From the NCBI GenBank assembly GCA_017430535.1, contig JAFRMR010000023.1, forward strand, positions 62,001 to 126,000: DNA of 64,000 nucleotides, given 5' to 3'. This document shows, piece after piece, positions 8,350 through 18,575 of this stretch; the stretch's first letter is position 1, and every line of letters starts with the position of its first letter. The stretch is from Clostridia bacterium (GTDB lineage Bacteria > Bacillota > Clostridia > Oscillospirales > Acutalibacteraceae). The translations under genes and the position numbers were made by a program. The notes beneath the pieces are model-generated. The model worked only from the letters and a program-made list of their open reading frames with translations, ran no database searches and was not told the origin of the DNA.

Positions 8350-9191
8350 ATTACAGAATTGAAAACGAATACCTGACCTGTGAAATACGCGATGCGGGCG
8401 CTGAGCTGCAGTCCCTTATTTCAAAAGAAAACGGCAAGGAATATATTTGGCAGGGAAACCCGGATATCTGGCACGGCAGAGCTCCCGTGCTTTTCCCCTT
8501 CATAGGCCAGCTCAACGGATTCAGGTATTTTTATAACGGAACCGAATACAATATGCCGAAGCACGGTTTTGCAAGGAATATGACCTTCACGCCCTGCAGG
8601 ATAAGCGGCAACGAAATCTCTTTTTATATTGAGAATAACGAAGAAACTTTGAAAAAATATCCTTTTGAATTTAAACTGACTGTAAACTTTGCGCTAAGCG
8701 GCAGGGCGCTGATAAACACAATATCAGTTGAAAACAAATCGGATAAAACAATGTATTTTTCACCCGGGGCACACCCGGCTTTCAACTGCAAGCCGGGAGA
8801 TGCCATTGAATTTGAAAAGCCGGAGACCGTTTGCACGGAAAGGATAGGCAAGGATAATCTGCTGCTCAGCGAAAAATTCCCTCTGCTTGAAAACGAAAGC
8901 ACAATAAAAATCACTAAAGAAATATTTGAGCCGGATGCCCTCATTATATCCGGACTTCAATCCGAAAAGCTGCGGCTCAAGGGAGAAAATGTGATAGAAT
9001 TCACCTTCGGCAAATGCCCGGTGCTGGGTATATGGGCAAAGCCCGGCGCACCCTATGTGTGCATTGAACCCTGGTACGGAATAAACGACACACCGGAAGT
9101 TAAGAAAGATATTTCCGAAAAAAGAGAAATCCGCTCCCTGGAAAGCGGAAAGGAATTCAGCTTTTCCTGGAAAGCGGAAATAATAAGTTAA
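8346..9191 (+). CDS. Aldose 1-epimerase family protein (LacX-like mutarotase)
   Basis: 281-residue beta-sandwich protein of the galactose-mutarotase superfamily. Recognisable: AGAELQSLISK at the N-terminus, ARAP-like GRAPVLFPFIGQL, H73 in PKHGFAR, and PGAHPAFNC supplying the usual catalytic histidine, plus a C-terminal IEPWYG segment with the likely catalytic Glu. The family interconverts sugar anomers; this LacX/YeaD-like branch has loosely defined substrates. Cytosolic. Its gene overlaps the upstream Pr6Pr gene by four bases and converges on the dehydrogenase gene with overlapping stop codons. Confidence 0.87.
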   Translation: MNYRIENEYLTCEIRDAGAELQSLISKENGKEYIWQGNPDIWHGRAPVLFPFIGQLNGFRYFYNGTEYNMPKHGFARNMTFTPCRISGNEISFYIENNEETLKKYPFEFKLTVNFALSGRALINTISVENKSDKTMYFSPGAHPAFNCKPGDAIEFEKPETVCTERIGKDNLLLSEKFPLLENESTIKITKEIFEPDALIISGLQSEKLRLKGENVIEFTFGKCPVLGIWAKPGAPYVCIEPWYGINDTPEVKKDISEKREIRSLESGKEFSFSWKAEIIS

Positions 9192-10135
9192 TAAACCGTA
9201 TTCTGAGGCGTACCTTCGGCGTACGCCTTTAAATTTTGCCTGCAAATATCCATAAGCCGTGCTCTTGTTTCATAACCTGCCCAGGCAATATGGGGGGTAA
9301 TCGTAATATTATCAAGGCCGAAAAGCGGATTATCTGCTTTGGGCGGCTCAACACACATAACATCAAGACCGGCCGCGGCAATCACGCCGTTTTTAAGAGC
9401 AAAGGCAAGGGCCTGCTCATCCACCACGGGGCCTCTGGATGTATTTATAAGCATGGCGCTTTTTTTCATTGAAGAAAGAAAATCCGCATTTACAAGGCCC
9501 GTGGTTGCCGGGGTAAGGGGGCAGTGAAGGGTAAGAAAATCTGACTTTTTTTTCAAGGTTTCGATATCCGTAAATGTAACCCCCTCAAAGGGCTGAGGAT
9601 GGTTGGTAACTGCCAGCACCTTCATACCGAACGCAAGGCCGATTTTTGCCACTGCCTTGCCTATTTTACCGAAGCCGAAAATGCCGAGAGTTTTGCCGCT
9701 GAGCTCATAAAGTGGCGCAACACTGTATGAGAAATCCGCGCTGGCAGCCCAGCCGCCGCTGTGCACGGAGCCGGAATGCTTTGCTACGGCGTTTGTGCGC
9801 TCAAGTATATGGGCAAAAACGCACTGGGCCACAGCCTCTGTACTGTAGGTGGGAATATTGCATACCGGTATATTTTTTCCGCGGCAGTACTCCCAATCCA
9901 CCACATTGAAGCCGGTGCTCAGAAGCCCTATATACCTGACATCCGGCAGATTTTCAAGTGTTTCCCTTGTAAGGGGAGTTTTATTTGTGAAAACAATATC
10001 GCAGCCCCGGGCACGCTCAAGTATTTTATCCTGAGGGGTTCTGTCATAAACAGTGTACTCTCCGTATTCGCCCAGCCATTCCCAGGATAAATCACCGGGG
10101 TTTTCTGCGTAACCGTCAAGTATAACAATTTTCAT
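9188..10135 (-). CDS. D-2-hydroxyacid dehydrogenase (glycerate/hydroxypyruvate reductase type)
   Basis: 315-residue NAD(P)-dependent reductase of the D-isomer-specific family. The nucleotide-binding motif GFGKIG is at 154-159; the catalytic triad is R234 (NTSRGPVVDE), E263 (VEPP) and H282 (TPHIAW). The sequence resembles glycerate dehydrogenases (HprA), which reduce hydroxypyruvate to D-glycerate, but substrate cannot be fixed from sequence. It is a single-gene unit facing away from the next operon. The start has GGAGAT just upstream. Confidence 0.88.
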   Translation of the reverse strand: MKIVILDGYAENPGDLSWEWLGEYGEYTVYDRTPQDKILERARGCDIVFTNKTPLTRETLENLPDVRYIGLLSTGFNVVDWEYCRGKNIPVCNIPTYSTEAVAQCVFAHILERTNAVAKHSGSVHSGGWAASADFSYSVAPLYELSGKTLGIFGFGKIGKAVAKIGLAFGMKVLAVTNHPQPFEGVTFTDIETLKKKSDFLTLHCPLTPATTGLVNADFLSSMKKSAMLINTSRGPVVDEQALAFALKNGVIAAAGLDVMCVEPPKADNPLFGLDNITITPHIAWAGYETRARLMDICRQNLKAYAEGTPQNTVY

Positions 10136-10147
10136 AATAATATCTCC

Positions 10148-10180
10148 TGTATCGGGTCATGATTATTTGATACAATTATA
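10148..10180 (-). promoter_or_regulatory. -10 box and possible operator upstream of the dehydrogenase
   Basis: A perfect TATAAT (complement of 10175-10180) is followed directly by an inverted repeat TGTATC-N15-GATACA (10148-10174) lying where transcription would begin, a usual place for a repressor site. No good -35 is visible. Confidence 0.4.
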
Positions 10181-10328
10181 CCGCCTTTCCGCAGATATTT
10201 CACCCCCTATTTTACTTTTTTTCAAAAAATCTTGATAATTTTTCTGTTTTATTATAAAATATAATGACTATGGTTTGAACGGGGCATTTTCCCGCTCTGC
10301 CGTCAATACCGATAAGGCGGATTATTAT

Positions 10329-11126
10329 TTGAACAAACACAAAAAGAAAAAAAAGTCGCTGCTGTTTGCGGGGCTCATATTGATTGCGCTGTCCATCGCA
10401 ACAAGCGTCTTGCTCTTTTCTTTGAGATACGAGGAGCTTTGGGGCTGGTATGCCGATATAAGGGACGCCCTTATGCGCCTTGAGAACTGGATAGCCTCCC
10501 TTGATAAAAACTGGCAGTTTTTCGGGGCAGTAATGGTGCTGTATATTGTCAAGAGCGTTATCCCGATTTACTTTACATCCACGGTATGCTTCCTTACAGG
10601 TATCGTGCTGCCTATGTACTGGGCAATACCGGTAAATATACTGGGCTTTATTGTTCAGATTACCATAAAGTACTTCTGGGGCAAAAAATTCGGTGCGGGT
10701 TACGCCTGGAAAATGCTGCAGAAAAACGACACCCTCAGGCACGCCATTCAGTTCAACGGCAAAGGCAACCCGGCGCTGCTGCTGGCGCTGAGGCTTGTGC
10801 CCGGCACACCGGTAAACACCATTTCGGCAATTTACGGTTCATTTGATTTCGGCTACCGTAAATTTCTGCTGCTTTCCGTAGGCGGATTTTTACCTAAGAT
10901 AATCTCCTTTACCATTGTAGGTAAAAATATGTTTGATCCCCTTTCCGCCGGATTCCTGCTGCCCATTATCATTATTTCGTTCCTGACAGGCGTGTGCTGC
11001 CTTGGTGCAAACGGAGTATGGAGCGCAGTGGAAATTGTTGTGAAATGGATTAACGAAAAAGATAATAAGAAAGCCGCTGCAAAAGAAAAATCTGCAAACA
11101 GAAAGGAAGAAAAAGACAATGATTAA
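10329..11126 (+). CDS. TVP38/TMEM64 (VTT/DedA-superfamily) membrane protein
   Basis: About 265 residues. A Lys-rich start is followed by one span, then a VTT-type core with GAVMVLYIVKSVIPI, FLTGIVLPMYWAI and the RLVPGTPVNTISAIYGSF segment typical of TVP38-family proteins; two late spans and a very Lys/Glu-rich C-terminal tail. Relatives are thought to act in lipid scrambling or membrane homeostasis; no substrate is known here. The TTG at 10329 is preferred because AAGGCGG sits 8 bases upstream; an in-frame TTG at 10275 has no ribosome binding site. First gene of a six-gene operon; overlaps galK by 8 bases. Confidence 0.78.
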   Translation: MNKHKKKKKSLLFAGLILIALSIATSVLLFSLRYEELWGWYADIRDALMRLENWIASLDKNWQFFGAVMVLYIVKSVIPIYFTSTVCFLTGIVLPMYWAIPVNILGFIVQITIKYFWGKKFGAGYAWKMLQKNDTLRHAIQFNGKGNPALLLALRLVPGTPVNTISAIYGSFDFGYRKFLLLSVGGFLPKIISFTIVGKNMFDPLSAGFLLPIIIISFLTGVCCLGANGVWSAVEIVVKWINEKDNKKAAAKEKSANRKEEKDND

Positions 11127-12405
11127 AAACGAAACTCTCAGAGAAAACATTAAAAACGGCAGATATGACGATAAACTGGCATATCTTTACTCCTCCTCTT
11201 CTGTTGAAGTGCAGAAAGAAAGATATATAAGAGTTTCAAAGGCATTTGACGATATTTTCGGCGCAGGCCGTGAAGTATGTGTTTTCAGCGCACCCGGCAG
11301 AACCGAAGTGTGCGGCAACCACACCGACCACAACAGGGGCAAAGTACTGGCGGCAAGCGTAAACCTTGATGCTGTGGCTGTTGCTTCAAAAAACGATAAG
11401 AATACCGTAAGCATCAAATCCGAGGGCTACGGTATGGATACTGCGGAACTTGATGATCTGACAGTCAAAGACAATGAAACCGGCCACTCAGCCTCTCTTG
11501 TAAGGGGCGTATGCGCGGGCTTTAAAAACAGAGGCTACAACATAGGCGGATTTGACGCCGCAACTGCTTCGGATGTTCTCTCCGGCTCAGGTCTCTCCTC
11601 CTCCGCCGCATTTGAGGTGCTTGTAGGCACAATTATGAATTACCTTTACAATGACGGAAAGGTAAGCGCAGTGGAAATAGCCGAAATAGCCCAGTATGCC
11701 GAAAATGTATTCTTCGGCAAGCCCTGCGGACTTATGGACCAGATGGCCTGCTCCGTGGGCGGGTTTGTTGAAATAGACTTCAAAGACCCCAAGGAACCCG
11801 TAATAAACAAGATTGATTTTGATTTTGCATCCTGCGGCCACTCACTTTGCATAATTGACTCAGGCGCAGATCATTCCGACCTTACGGATGACTATGCCGC
11901 CGTAAGAAGAGAGATGGAACAGGCGGCGGGAGTATTCGGAAAGAGCGTACTCAGAGAAGTTGACAGAGATGAATTTGAAGCAAACATTGCAAAGGTTCGC
12001 AAAGAGGTTAATGACAGAGCCGTGCTCAGAGCCAAGCACTTCTTCAATGAAAACGTAAGAGTTGACAGGGAGGCCGCTGCTTTGAACAGCAAGGATTTTG
12101 AAGCGTTCAAAGCACTGGTGATTGAAAGCGGATTTTCCTCATTTATGTATAACCAGAATGTTTACACCAGCAAGTACCCCACCAATCAGGCTGTATCGCT
12201 GGCTCTTTCCATCTGCCACGATATGCTTAGCGGCAAAGGCGCCTGGAGAGTACACGGCGGCGGATTTGCCGGCACAATTCAGGCCTTTGTTCCCAATGAT
12301 ATGGTTCCTGAATTCAAGGCAAAAATCTGCTCCGTATTTGGCGAAAAAGCCTGCTATATTCTGAATATACGCCCTGTAGGCGGTACAATGGTGATAGGTG
12401 AATAA
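11119..12405 (+). CDS. galK: Galactokinase
   Basis: GHMP-family sugar kinase, 428 residues, slightly longer than E. coli GalK (382). The galactokinase signature reads GRTEVCGNHTDHN at 60-72 (usual form GRVNLIGEHTDYN), the ATP-binding loop is SGSGLSSSAAFE (155-166), and the C-terminal motif appears as RVHGGGFAGTIQAF. The signature changes (Cys-Gly-Asn in place of Ile-Gly-Glu) are typical of a divergent Clostridia galactokinase group, so activity on galactose is likely but another hexose is possible. No other Leloir gene is in the window except the mutarotase-like gene at 8346. Confidence 0.85.
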   Translation: MIKNETLRENIKNGRYDDKLAYLYSSSSVEVQKERYIRVSKAFDDIFGAGREVCVFSAPGRTEVCGNHTDHNRGKVLAASVNLDAVAVASKNDKNTVSIKSEGYGMDTAELDDLTVKDNETGHSASLVRGVCAGFKNRGYNIGGFDAATASDVLSGSGLSSSAAFEVLVGTIMNYLYNDGKVSAVEIAEIAQYAENVFFGKPCGLMDQMACSVGGFVEIDFKDPKEPVINKIDFDFASCGHSLCIIDSGADHSDLTDDYAAVRREMEQAAGVFGKSVLREVDRDEFEANIAKVRKEVNDRAVLRAKHFFNENVRVDREAAALNSKDFEAFKALVIESGFSSFMYNQNVYTSKYPTNQAVSLALSICHDMLSGKGAWRVHGGGFAGTIQAFVPNDMVPEFKAKICSVFGEKACYILNIRPVGGTMVIGE

Positions 12406-12406
12406 T

Positions 12407-13432
12407 ATGGAATTCAAAGAAGTCAGAGAGCTTCTTGAGGCTCTTTGCAGTGCAGACGGTACATCGGGGCAGGAAAACTGCGCCGCTGATACTGCAGAAA
12501 AACTGCTTGCTGAATTTATGCCTGTTTCAAGAGATGCTCTCGGCAGTGTTATGGGCAGAAAAGGCGAAGGCAAAGGAATAATTCTTGACGCCCACATTGA
12601 CCAGATAGGTCTTGTGGTAACGGGAATAAATGAAAACGGTTTTATAAAGGTTGCCAAAGTGGGCGGAGCGGATATAAGAGTGCTTACCGCCGCTCAGGTG
12701 ACAATACACGGAAAAAAGGATATTTTCGGCGTTATTACAAGCGTGCCCCCTCACCTTGCAGATGAAAAGGACGAGGGAAAAGCCCTGCCCTTTGACAAAA
12801 TAACCATTGACGCAGGTATGAGCAAAGCCGAACTGGCAGAAATTGTTACTCCCGGTGACAGAATCACCTTCAACGGCCCCTTTGATTCTCTTATGGGCAG
12901 CCGTATTGTTTCACCCTGCGTAGATGACAGAGCCGGTGTGGCGGCAATACTCAGGTGCCTTCAGCTTCTTAAGGACAAAAACACCTGCCCCATAGAAGTT
13001 ATGTTTTCCTGCCAGGAAGAAACCGGAGGAAGTGGCGCGGCGGCAGGCTCATTCAGCACCCTATCGGATGAAGCCATTGCTACGGATGTAAGCTTCGCCT
13101 CAGCCCCCGGAGTAAGCAAAGAAAAATACCGCTCTTTAGGTGATGGCGCTCTTATAGGATTTGCCCCTTCACTGGACTATGAAATGAGCAGAAAGCTCAC
13201 AGCCATAGCCAAAGAAAGAGGCATAAAGGCCGCGCCCGAAATAATGGGCGGAAGCACCGGCACAAACTGCGATGATATACAGATTGCAAGAGGCGGCATA
13301 AAAACCGCCCTTATTTCCATACCCATAAGAAATATGCACACCGCCGTTGAGGTGGCAGATCTTTCGGATATTGAAGAAACCGCAAAACTTATGGCCGCAT
13401 ATATTGAGGAAAGGAGCAAGGAATATGCTTGA
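12407..13432 (+). CDS. M42-family metallopeptidase (first of a tandem pair)
   Basis: 342-residue di-metal aminopeptidase of the M42 (PepA/FrvX/glutamyl-aminopeptidase) family. Metal and catalytic residues are visible: LDAHIDQIG, CVDDRAG, the catalytic QEETGGSGA and later TDV and PIRNMHTAVE with the last histidine ligand. These form large self-compartmentalised shells that trim short peptides in the cytosol. ATG 12407 follows the galK stop by one base. It overlaps the second M42 gene by 8 bases. The two copies share motifs but differ widely elsewhere, so they are old paralogs rather than a recent duplication. Confidence 0.9.
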   Translation: MEFKEVRELLEALCSADGTSGQENCAADTAEKLLAEFMPVSRDALGSVMGRKGEGKGIILDAHIDQIGLVVTGINENGFIKVAKVGGADIRVLTAAQVTIHGKKDIFGVITSVPPHLADEKDEGKALPFDKITIDAGMSKAELAEIVTPGDRITFNGPFDSLMGSRIVSPCVDDRAGVAAILRCLQLLKDKNTCPIEVMFSCQEETGGSGAAAGSFSTLSDEAIATDVSFASAPGVSKEKYRSLGDGALIGFAPSLDYEMSRKLTAIAKERGIKAAPEIMGGSTGTNCDDIQIARGGIKTALISIPIRNMHTAVEVADLSDIEETAKLMAAYIEERSKEYA

Positions 13433-14441
13433 AATGATTAAAGAGCTTTGCTCCCTGCCCGGAATATCCGGCCGTGAAGAAAAAGTAAGAGAATATATAA
13501 TCTCAAAAATAGACGGATATTGCGAATACAAGGTTGACAACCTTGGCAACATAATCGCCTTTAAAAAAGGCACTGATCCCGCATCCAAAAAGGTTATGAT
13601 TGACGCCCACATGGATGAAGTGGGAATGATTGTTACCGGGATTGACAGCGACGGCTTTATTAAATTTGAGCAGGTCGGTTCTGTTGACAGCCGTGTGATA
13701 ATCGGCAGAAATGTGCTTGTAGGCGATAAAGGAATACCCGGTGTGCTTGGAATCAAGCCAATTCACCTTATCAAGAAGGATGAAGAAGGAAATATCCCCA
13801 AAAACGATGATTTATATATTGATATAGGAGCCGCAAACAAAGAAGAGGCTGAAAAGGCCGTTTCTTTGGGCGATTATATCGTTTTTGAGAGCGACTTTGT
13901 TGAATTCGGCAGCGGATTTATAAAATCCAAAGCCATAGATGACAGAGCCGGCTGCGCTGTACTTATTGACATTATCCGCTCCGATATACCTTATGACTGC
14001 CTGTTCAGCTTTACGGTTCAGGAGGAAATCGGCACAAGAGGAGCTGCAGCTGCTGCTTTTGATATTGACCCGGACTATGCCATAGTGGTTGAATCCACCA
14101 CTGCCGCGGATATAAACGACGCCAAAGGCGAAGACAGGGTATGTGTTTGCGGTGAAGGCTGCGCCGTATCATTTATGGACAGGGGCACGGTTTACAGCCG
14201 CGACCTTTACACCCGGGCCCTGGATGCGGCAAAAGAGCTGGGAATCAAAGCCCAGTATAAAACAAGAGTTGCCGGCGGCAATAACGCAAGGTCAATTCAC
14301 AAGAGCCGGGGCGGAGTTAAAACTCTGACCCTTTCCATACCCACAAGATACATACACTCCCCCTGCTGTGTCTGCAAATATGAAGATATAGAATCCGTCA
14401 AGGCGCTTGTTTGCGCAATGGCGGAAAGACTTGCAAAATGA
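13425..14441 (+). CDS. M42-family metallopeptidase (second of a tandem pair)
   Basis: 338 residues with complete M42 motifs: IDAHMDEVG, IDDRAGC, QEEIGTRGA, VVESTTAAD and TRYIHSP. The start ATG 13425 is selected because AAGGAG lies just upstream (13411-13416) and residues before it do not resemble the family. Because M42 proteins build homo- or hetero-oligomeric tetrahedral shells, the two neighbours could co-assemble with complementary specificities (known for some archaeal TET peptidases; inference here). ATGA overlap with the next gene. Confidence 0.9.
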   Translation: MLEMIKELCSLPGISGREEKVREYIISKIDGYCEYKVDNLGNIIAFKKGTDPASKKVMIDAHMDEVGMIVTGIDSDGFIKFEQVGSVDSRVIIGRNVLVGDKGIPGVLGIKPIHLIKKDEEGNIPKNDDLYIDIGAANKEEAEKAVSLGDYIVFESDFVEFGSGFIKSKAIDDRAGCAVLIDIIRSDIPYDCLFSFTVQEEIGTRGAAAAAFDIDPDYAIVVESTTAADINDAKGEDRVCVCGEGCAVSFMDRGTVYSRDLYTRALDAAKELGIKAQYKTRVAGGNNARSIHKSRGGVKTLTLSIPTRYIHSPCCVCKYEDIESVKALVCAMAERLAK

Positions 14442-15163
14442 TAAGGCTCTGCACGGATACAAGAGAACTTGGTTTTCTGCCGCCGGATCCTTTCTGCGCA
14501 GTTATAACAGCCCTCGGGGACACCTACCCGGCAGACAGGGATTTCATAAGATTTTACCTGCAGGGTGAAGATGCCGCATTGAGTATAATTGACGGCAATG
14601 CCAATCTGTGGTGCGGCAAAAATGCGGACACCCGGGAAATTGCAGATTTTATCGAATTTGCGGGAATCAGAAGCCTGCGGAGCGATATTTCGTTTTTTGA
14701 AAAAGCAGAAATAAAACCGGATGATTCATCATATATTGTTAAATATGTTTCTGCCGGAAAACCAGAAGAGCCCGATAATTTCAGAAGCGAATCGGATTAT
14801 AAGGAAATATTTAACTTGCTTACTGCCGCAGGATTTGAAATGGGCAGTTACAGCGCATTTCTTGAAGATATATGCGCAAGAATGAATAAAGGCACCTGCC
14901 GGGGCGGGTTTATTTACGCCGGCAGTCTGCAGTGCTGTGCCTTCCGCCTTTTTGAAGGGCGGAAAAGCGCCCTTATGGGAGCTGTAGCCACCGACCCCGG
15001 ATGCAGAGGCAGAGGTTTTGCCTCATCCCTTGTGCCGTATATGGCTCAGGGAGAAAAAGATTCATTTCTCTTTTGCAGAAATGACTCTTTGCTGGATTTT
15101 TACGAAAAATGCGGATTTGAATATTACGGAAAATGGGCAACCAAATATTTTCAGGGGGAATAA
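14438..15163 (+). CDS. GNAT-family N-acetyltransferase
   Basis: 241 residues. The C-terminal half contains the acetyl-CoA loop as AVATDPGCRGRGFASSLV followed by LLDFYEKCGFEYYGKW, the usual end of a GNAT domain. The N-terminal ~120 residues are poorly conserved. Substrate unknown. The start overlaps the preceding M42 stop (ATGA), so it is co-translated with the peptidases. Function could be N-terminal or amino-sugar acetylation; sequence does not decide. Confidence 0.8.
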   Translation: MIRLCTDTRELGFLPPDPFCAVITALGDTYPADRDFIRFYLQGEDAALSIIDGNANLWCGKNADTREIADFIEFAGIRSLRSDISFFEKAEIKPDDSSYIVKYVSAGKPEEPDNFRSESDYKEIFNLLTAAGFEMGSYSAFLEDICARMNKGTCRGGFIYAGSLQCCAFRLFEGRKSALMGAVATDPGCRGRGFASSLVPYMAQGEKDSFLFCRNDSLLDFYEKCGFEYYGKWATKYFQGE

Positions 15164-15165
15164 AC

Positions 15166-15855
15166 ATGCTTAAACTTTCCATACCGCTGCTGATTGTTTT
15201 AACCGGATTATTTGCCGCGGCCTGCGTTATACTCAGGGGTAAGAACAAATCCTTTGAGGGCATGATATGCAAGTTTATGGCAAGCTTCGGCTTTATTTCC
15301 ATTGCCATTGCAGGCAACTGGATTGACAGTGCAAATGTGAGATACTTCAGCCTTGTGGTATTCGGACTGATGTTCGGATTCTGCGGTGATGTTTTTTTGG
15401 GAATAAAGGAAATTGCCCCCACATTCAAAAAAAAGCTTATACCAATCGGCACCGCATATTTCCTTGTAGGCCATATTTTTTATATGTTTGCCTTCGCGGG
15501 CCTGGGCGGAATGAACTGGTACACCGTATTTTGTTTCATCGGCGGCATAGGGGCGGCATTTACCCTTATCAAGCTTCTTAAAATGCCTCTGAAAGGGCCT
15601 CTGGCTGTGATACTCTGCATCTACTACGGTATGCTTATATGGAAAATAGGGCTTATGATATGGATTGTTATGAGAGACACCTGCGTTGCAAATATAATGG
15701 CGCTTATCGGCTCCTGCCTGTTCCTTGTGAGCGACACCTGTCTCGGTATACTCTACTTCACTCCCATAAAGAAAAAGAACCCGCTTGTTACGGCGGAGCT
15801 CTCAACCTATTACCCTGCCCAGATACTGCTGGCAATGAGTGTGGCTTTCAGATAA
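15166..15855 (+). CDS. YhhN family membrane protein (lysoplasmalogenase-like)
   Basis: 229 residues with seven to eight predicted spans. Two family motifs are present: FGFCGDVFLGI and FLVSDTCLGI, each carrying an Asp buried in a membrane helix; these are the conserved acidic residues of the YhhN/TMEM86 family, which hydrolyses the vinyl-ether bond of lysoplasmalogens. Many Clostridia contain plasmalogens, which fits. Start ATG 15166 has AGGGGGAA upstream. Last gene of the operon, followed by a terminator. Confidence 0.8.
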   Translation: MLKLSIPLLIVLTGLFAAACVILRGKNKSFEGMICKFMASFGFISIAIAGNWIDSANVRYFSLVVFGLMFGFCGDVFLGIKEIAPTFKKKLIPIGTAYFLVGHIFYMFAFAGLGGMNWYTVFCFIGGIGAAFTLIKLLKMPLKGPLAVILCIYYGMLIWKIGLMIWIVMRDTCVANIMALIGSCLFLVSDTCLGILYFTPIKKKNPLVTAELSTYYPAQILLAMSVAFR

Positions 15856-15868
15856 TAATTACAAACAT

Positions 15869-15905
15869 AAAAGCACTGTGTTCTTCAGGGAACACAGTGC
15901 TTTTT
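15869..15905 (+). terminator. Rho-independent terminator of the 10.3-15.9 kb operon
   Basis: Stem AAAAGCACTGTGTTC, 6-base loop, GAACACAGTGCTTTTT. The A-rich left arm makes it usable also by the convergent minus-strand lipoprotein gene. Confidence 0.88.
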
Positions 15906-15917
15906 GATATTAAGGCT

Positions 15918-16340
15918 TTATTTCTTTCTTGCAACAAGGGAATAAACGGTGCCGTCGGTTATTTCAACCGAGCTGAAATCATCCTTGCAGATATTGCCGT
16001 TTATATAGAACTTCCATACATAGCCCTCGGGCATCTGAACATTTGCAACGGAAACTGCTGTGCCTTTTTCTGCCTTTTCGGCGGTGATTACGCCAAGCTT
16101 TGTAAGGGCATCGCAAACGGTCTGCTCATCGGTTTTTATAACGAAGGACTGAATTTCACCGTCTGTACCGGTTATTTCATAAATGAATTCGTGAGCATAT
16201 TCTCTGTCTGCACTGCCGTAAACGGTCCTGTTTATTGAGGGATCCTTGGTTTCGCAGGTATTATCTGCCGGGGAGCCGCAGGAGCAAAACAGCACCAAAG
16301 CAGCAAGTAAAAGGGAAATTGCCGATATAATCTTCTGCAT
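15918..16340 (-). CDS. Small lipoprotein with DUF4430-like domain
   Basis: 140 residues. A signal peptide ends in a lipobox (LFCSC around residues 17-21), so it should be lipid-anchored. The mature part resembles DUF4430/transcobalamin-type beta-grasp domains: TDEQTVCDALTKLGVI, then VWKFYINGN and EITDGTVYSLV. Such domains occur on secreted cobalamin-binding or surface proteins; ligand here is unknown. It has its own promoter (16368-16396) and GGAGG site, separate from groEL upstream. Confidence 0.75.
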   Translation of the reverse strand: MQKIISAISLLLAALVLFCSCGSPADNTCETKDPSINRTVYGSADREYAHEFIYEITGTDGEIQSFVIKTDEQTVCDALTKLGVITAEKAEKGTAVSVANVQMPEGYVWKFYINGNICKDDFSSVEITDGTVYSLVARKK

Positions 16341-16367
16341 AGTGAACCTCCGAACTTTGTTTTAACC

Positions 16368-16396
16368 ATATTACCACACAAAAACAAATTATGCAA
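16368..16396 (-). promoter_or_regulatory. Promoter of the DUF4430-like lipoprotein gene
   Basis: Minus strand: TTGCAT (16391-16396), 17-base spacer, TAATAT (16368-16373). Confidence 0.6.
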
Positions 16397-16403
16397 CAAT
16401 GCA

Positions 16404-16429
16404 AAAAAGAGGGCAAACGCCCTCTTTTT
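16404..16429 (-). terminator. groEL terminator
   Basis: Stem GAGGGC with loop of four and GCCCTC, flanked by A5 and T5 runs extending the stem, immediately after the groEL stop. Confidence 0.85.
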
Positions 16430-16436
16430 CAATTTA

Positions 16437-18086
<1,650 letters not shown>

Positions 18087-18097
18087 TTACCTCCTGA

Positions 18098-18409
<312 letters not shown>

Positions 18410-18436
18410 TTAGCACTCTTTACTTTTGAGTGCTAA
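18410..18436 (-). promoter_or_regulatory. CIRCE operator (HrcA binding site)
   Basis: Perfect consensus TTAGCACTC-N9-GAGTGCTAA. HrcA represses heat-shock operons through this element. It lies between the promoter (18441-18468) and groES. Confidence 0.98.
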
Positions 18437-18440
18437 CCAT

Positions 18441-18468
18441 ATTTTAACACGTTTTTTATTTATTGCAA
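18441..18468 (-). promoter_or_regulatory. groES-groEL promoter
   Basis: Minus strand: TTGCAA (18463-18468), 16-base spacer, TAAAAT (18441-18446). The CIRCE element begins 4 bases after the -10, covering the transcription start. Confidence 0.75.
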
Positions 18469-18514
18469 GAGTTTTTTTCAAAGTTTACAATATCGTAATA
18501 TTTGCTTTTTCGGT

Positions 18515-18543
18515 TTGACTATATATAATGAAAATGATAAAAT
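18515..18543 (+). promoter_or_regulatory. Promoter for the O-antigen-ligase-like gene
   Basis: TTGACT (18515-18520), 17-base spacer, TAAAAT (18538-18543); GAGGAAG ribosome binding site follows before ATG 18576. Confidence 0.7.
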
Positions 18544-18575
18544 AATATAAACTATTATAATTATGAGGAAGCTGT

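Noticed and set aside
10275-10328. Longer start for the TVP38 protein at TTG 10275
   Set aside because: No ribosome binding site; the added 18 residues are not hydrophobic or conserved, while TTG 10329 has AAGGCGG.
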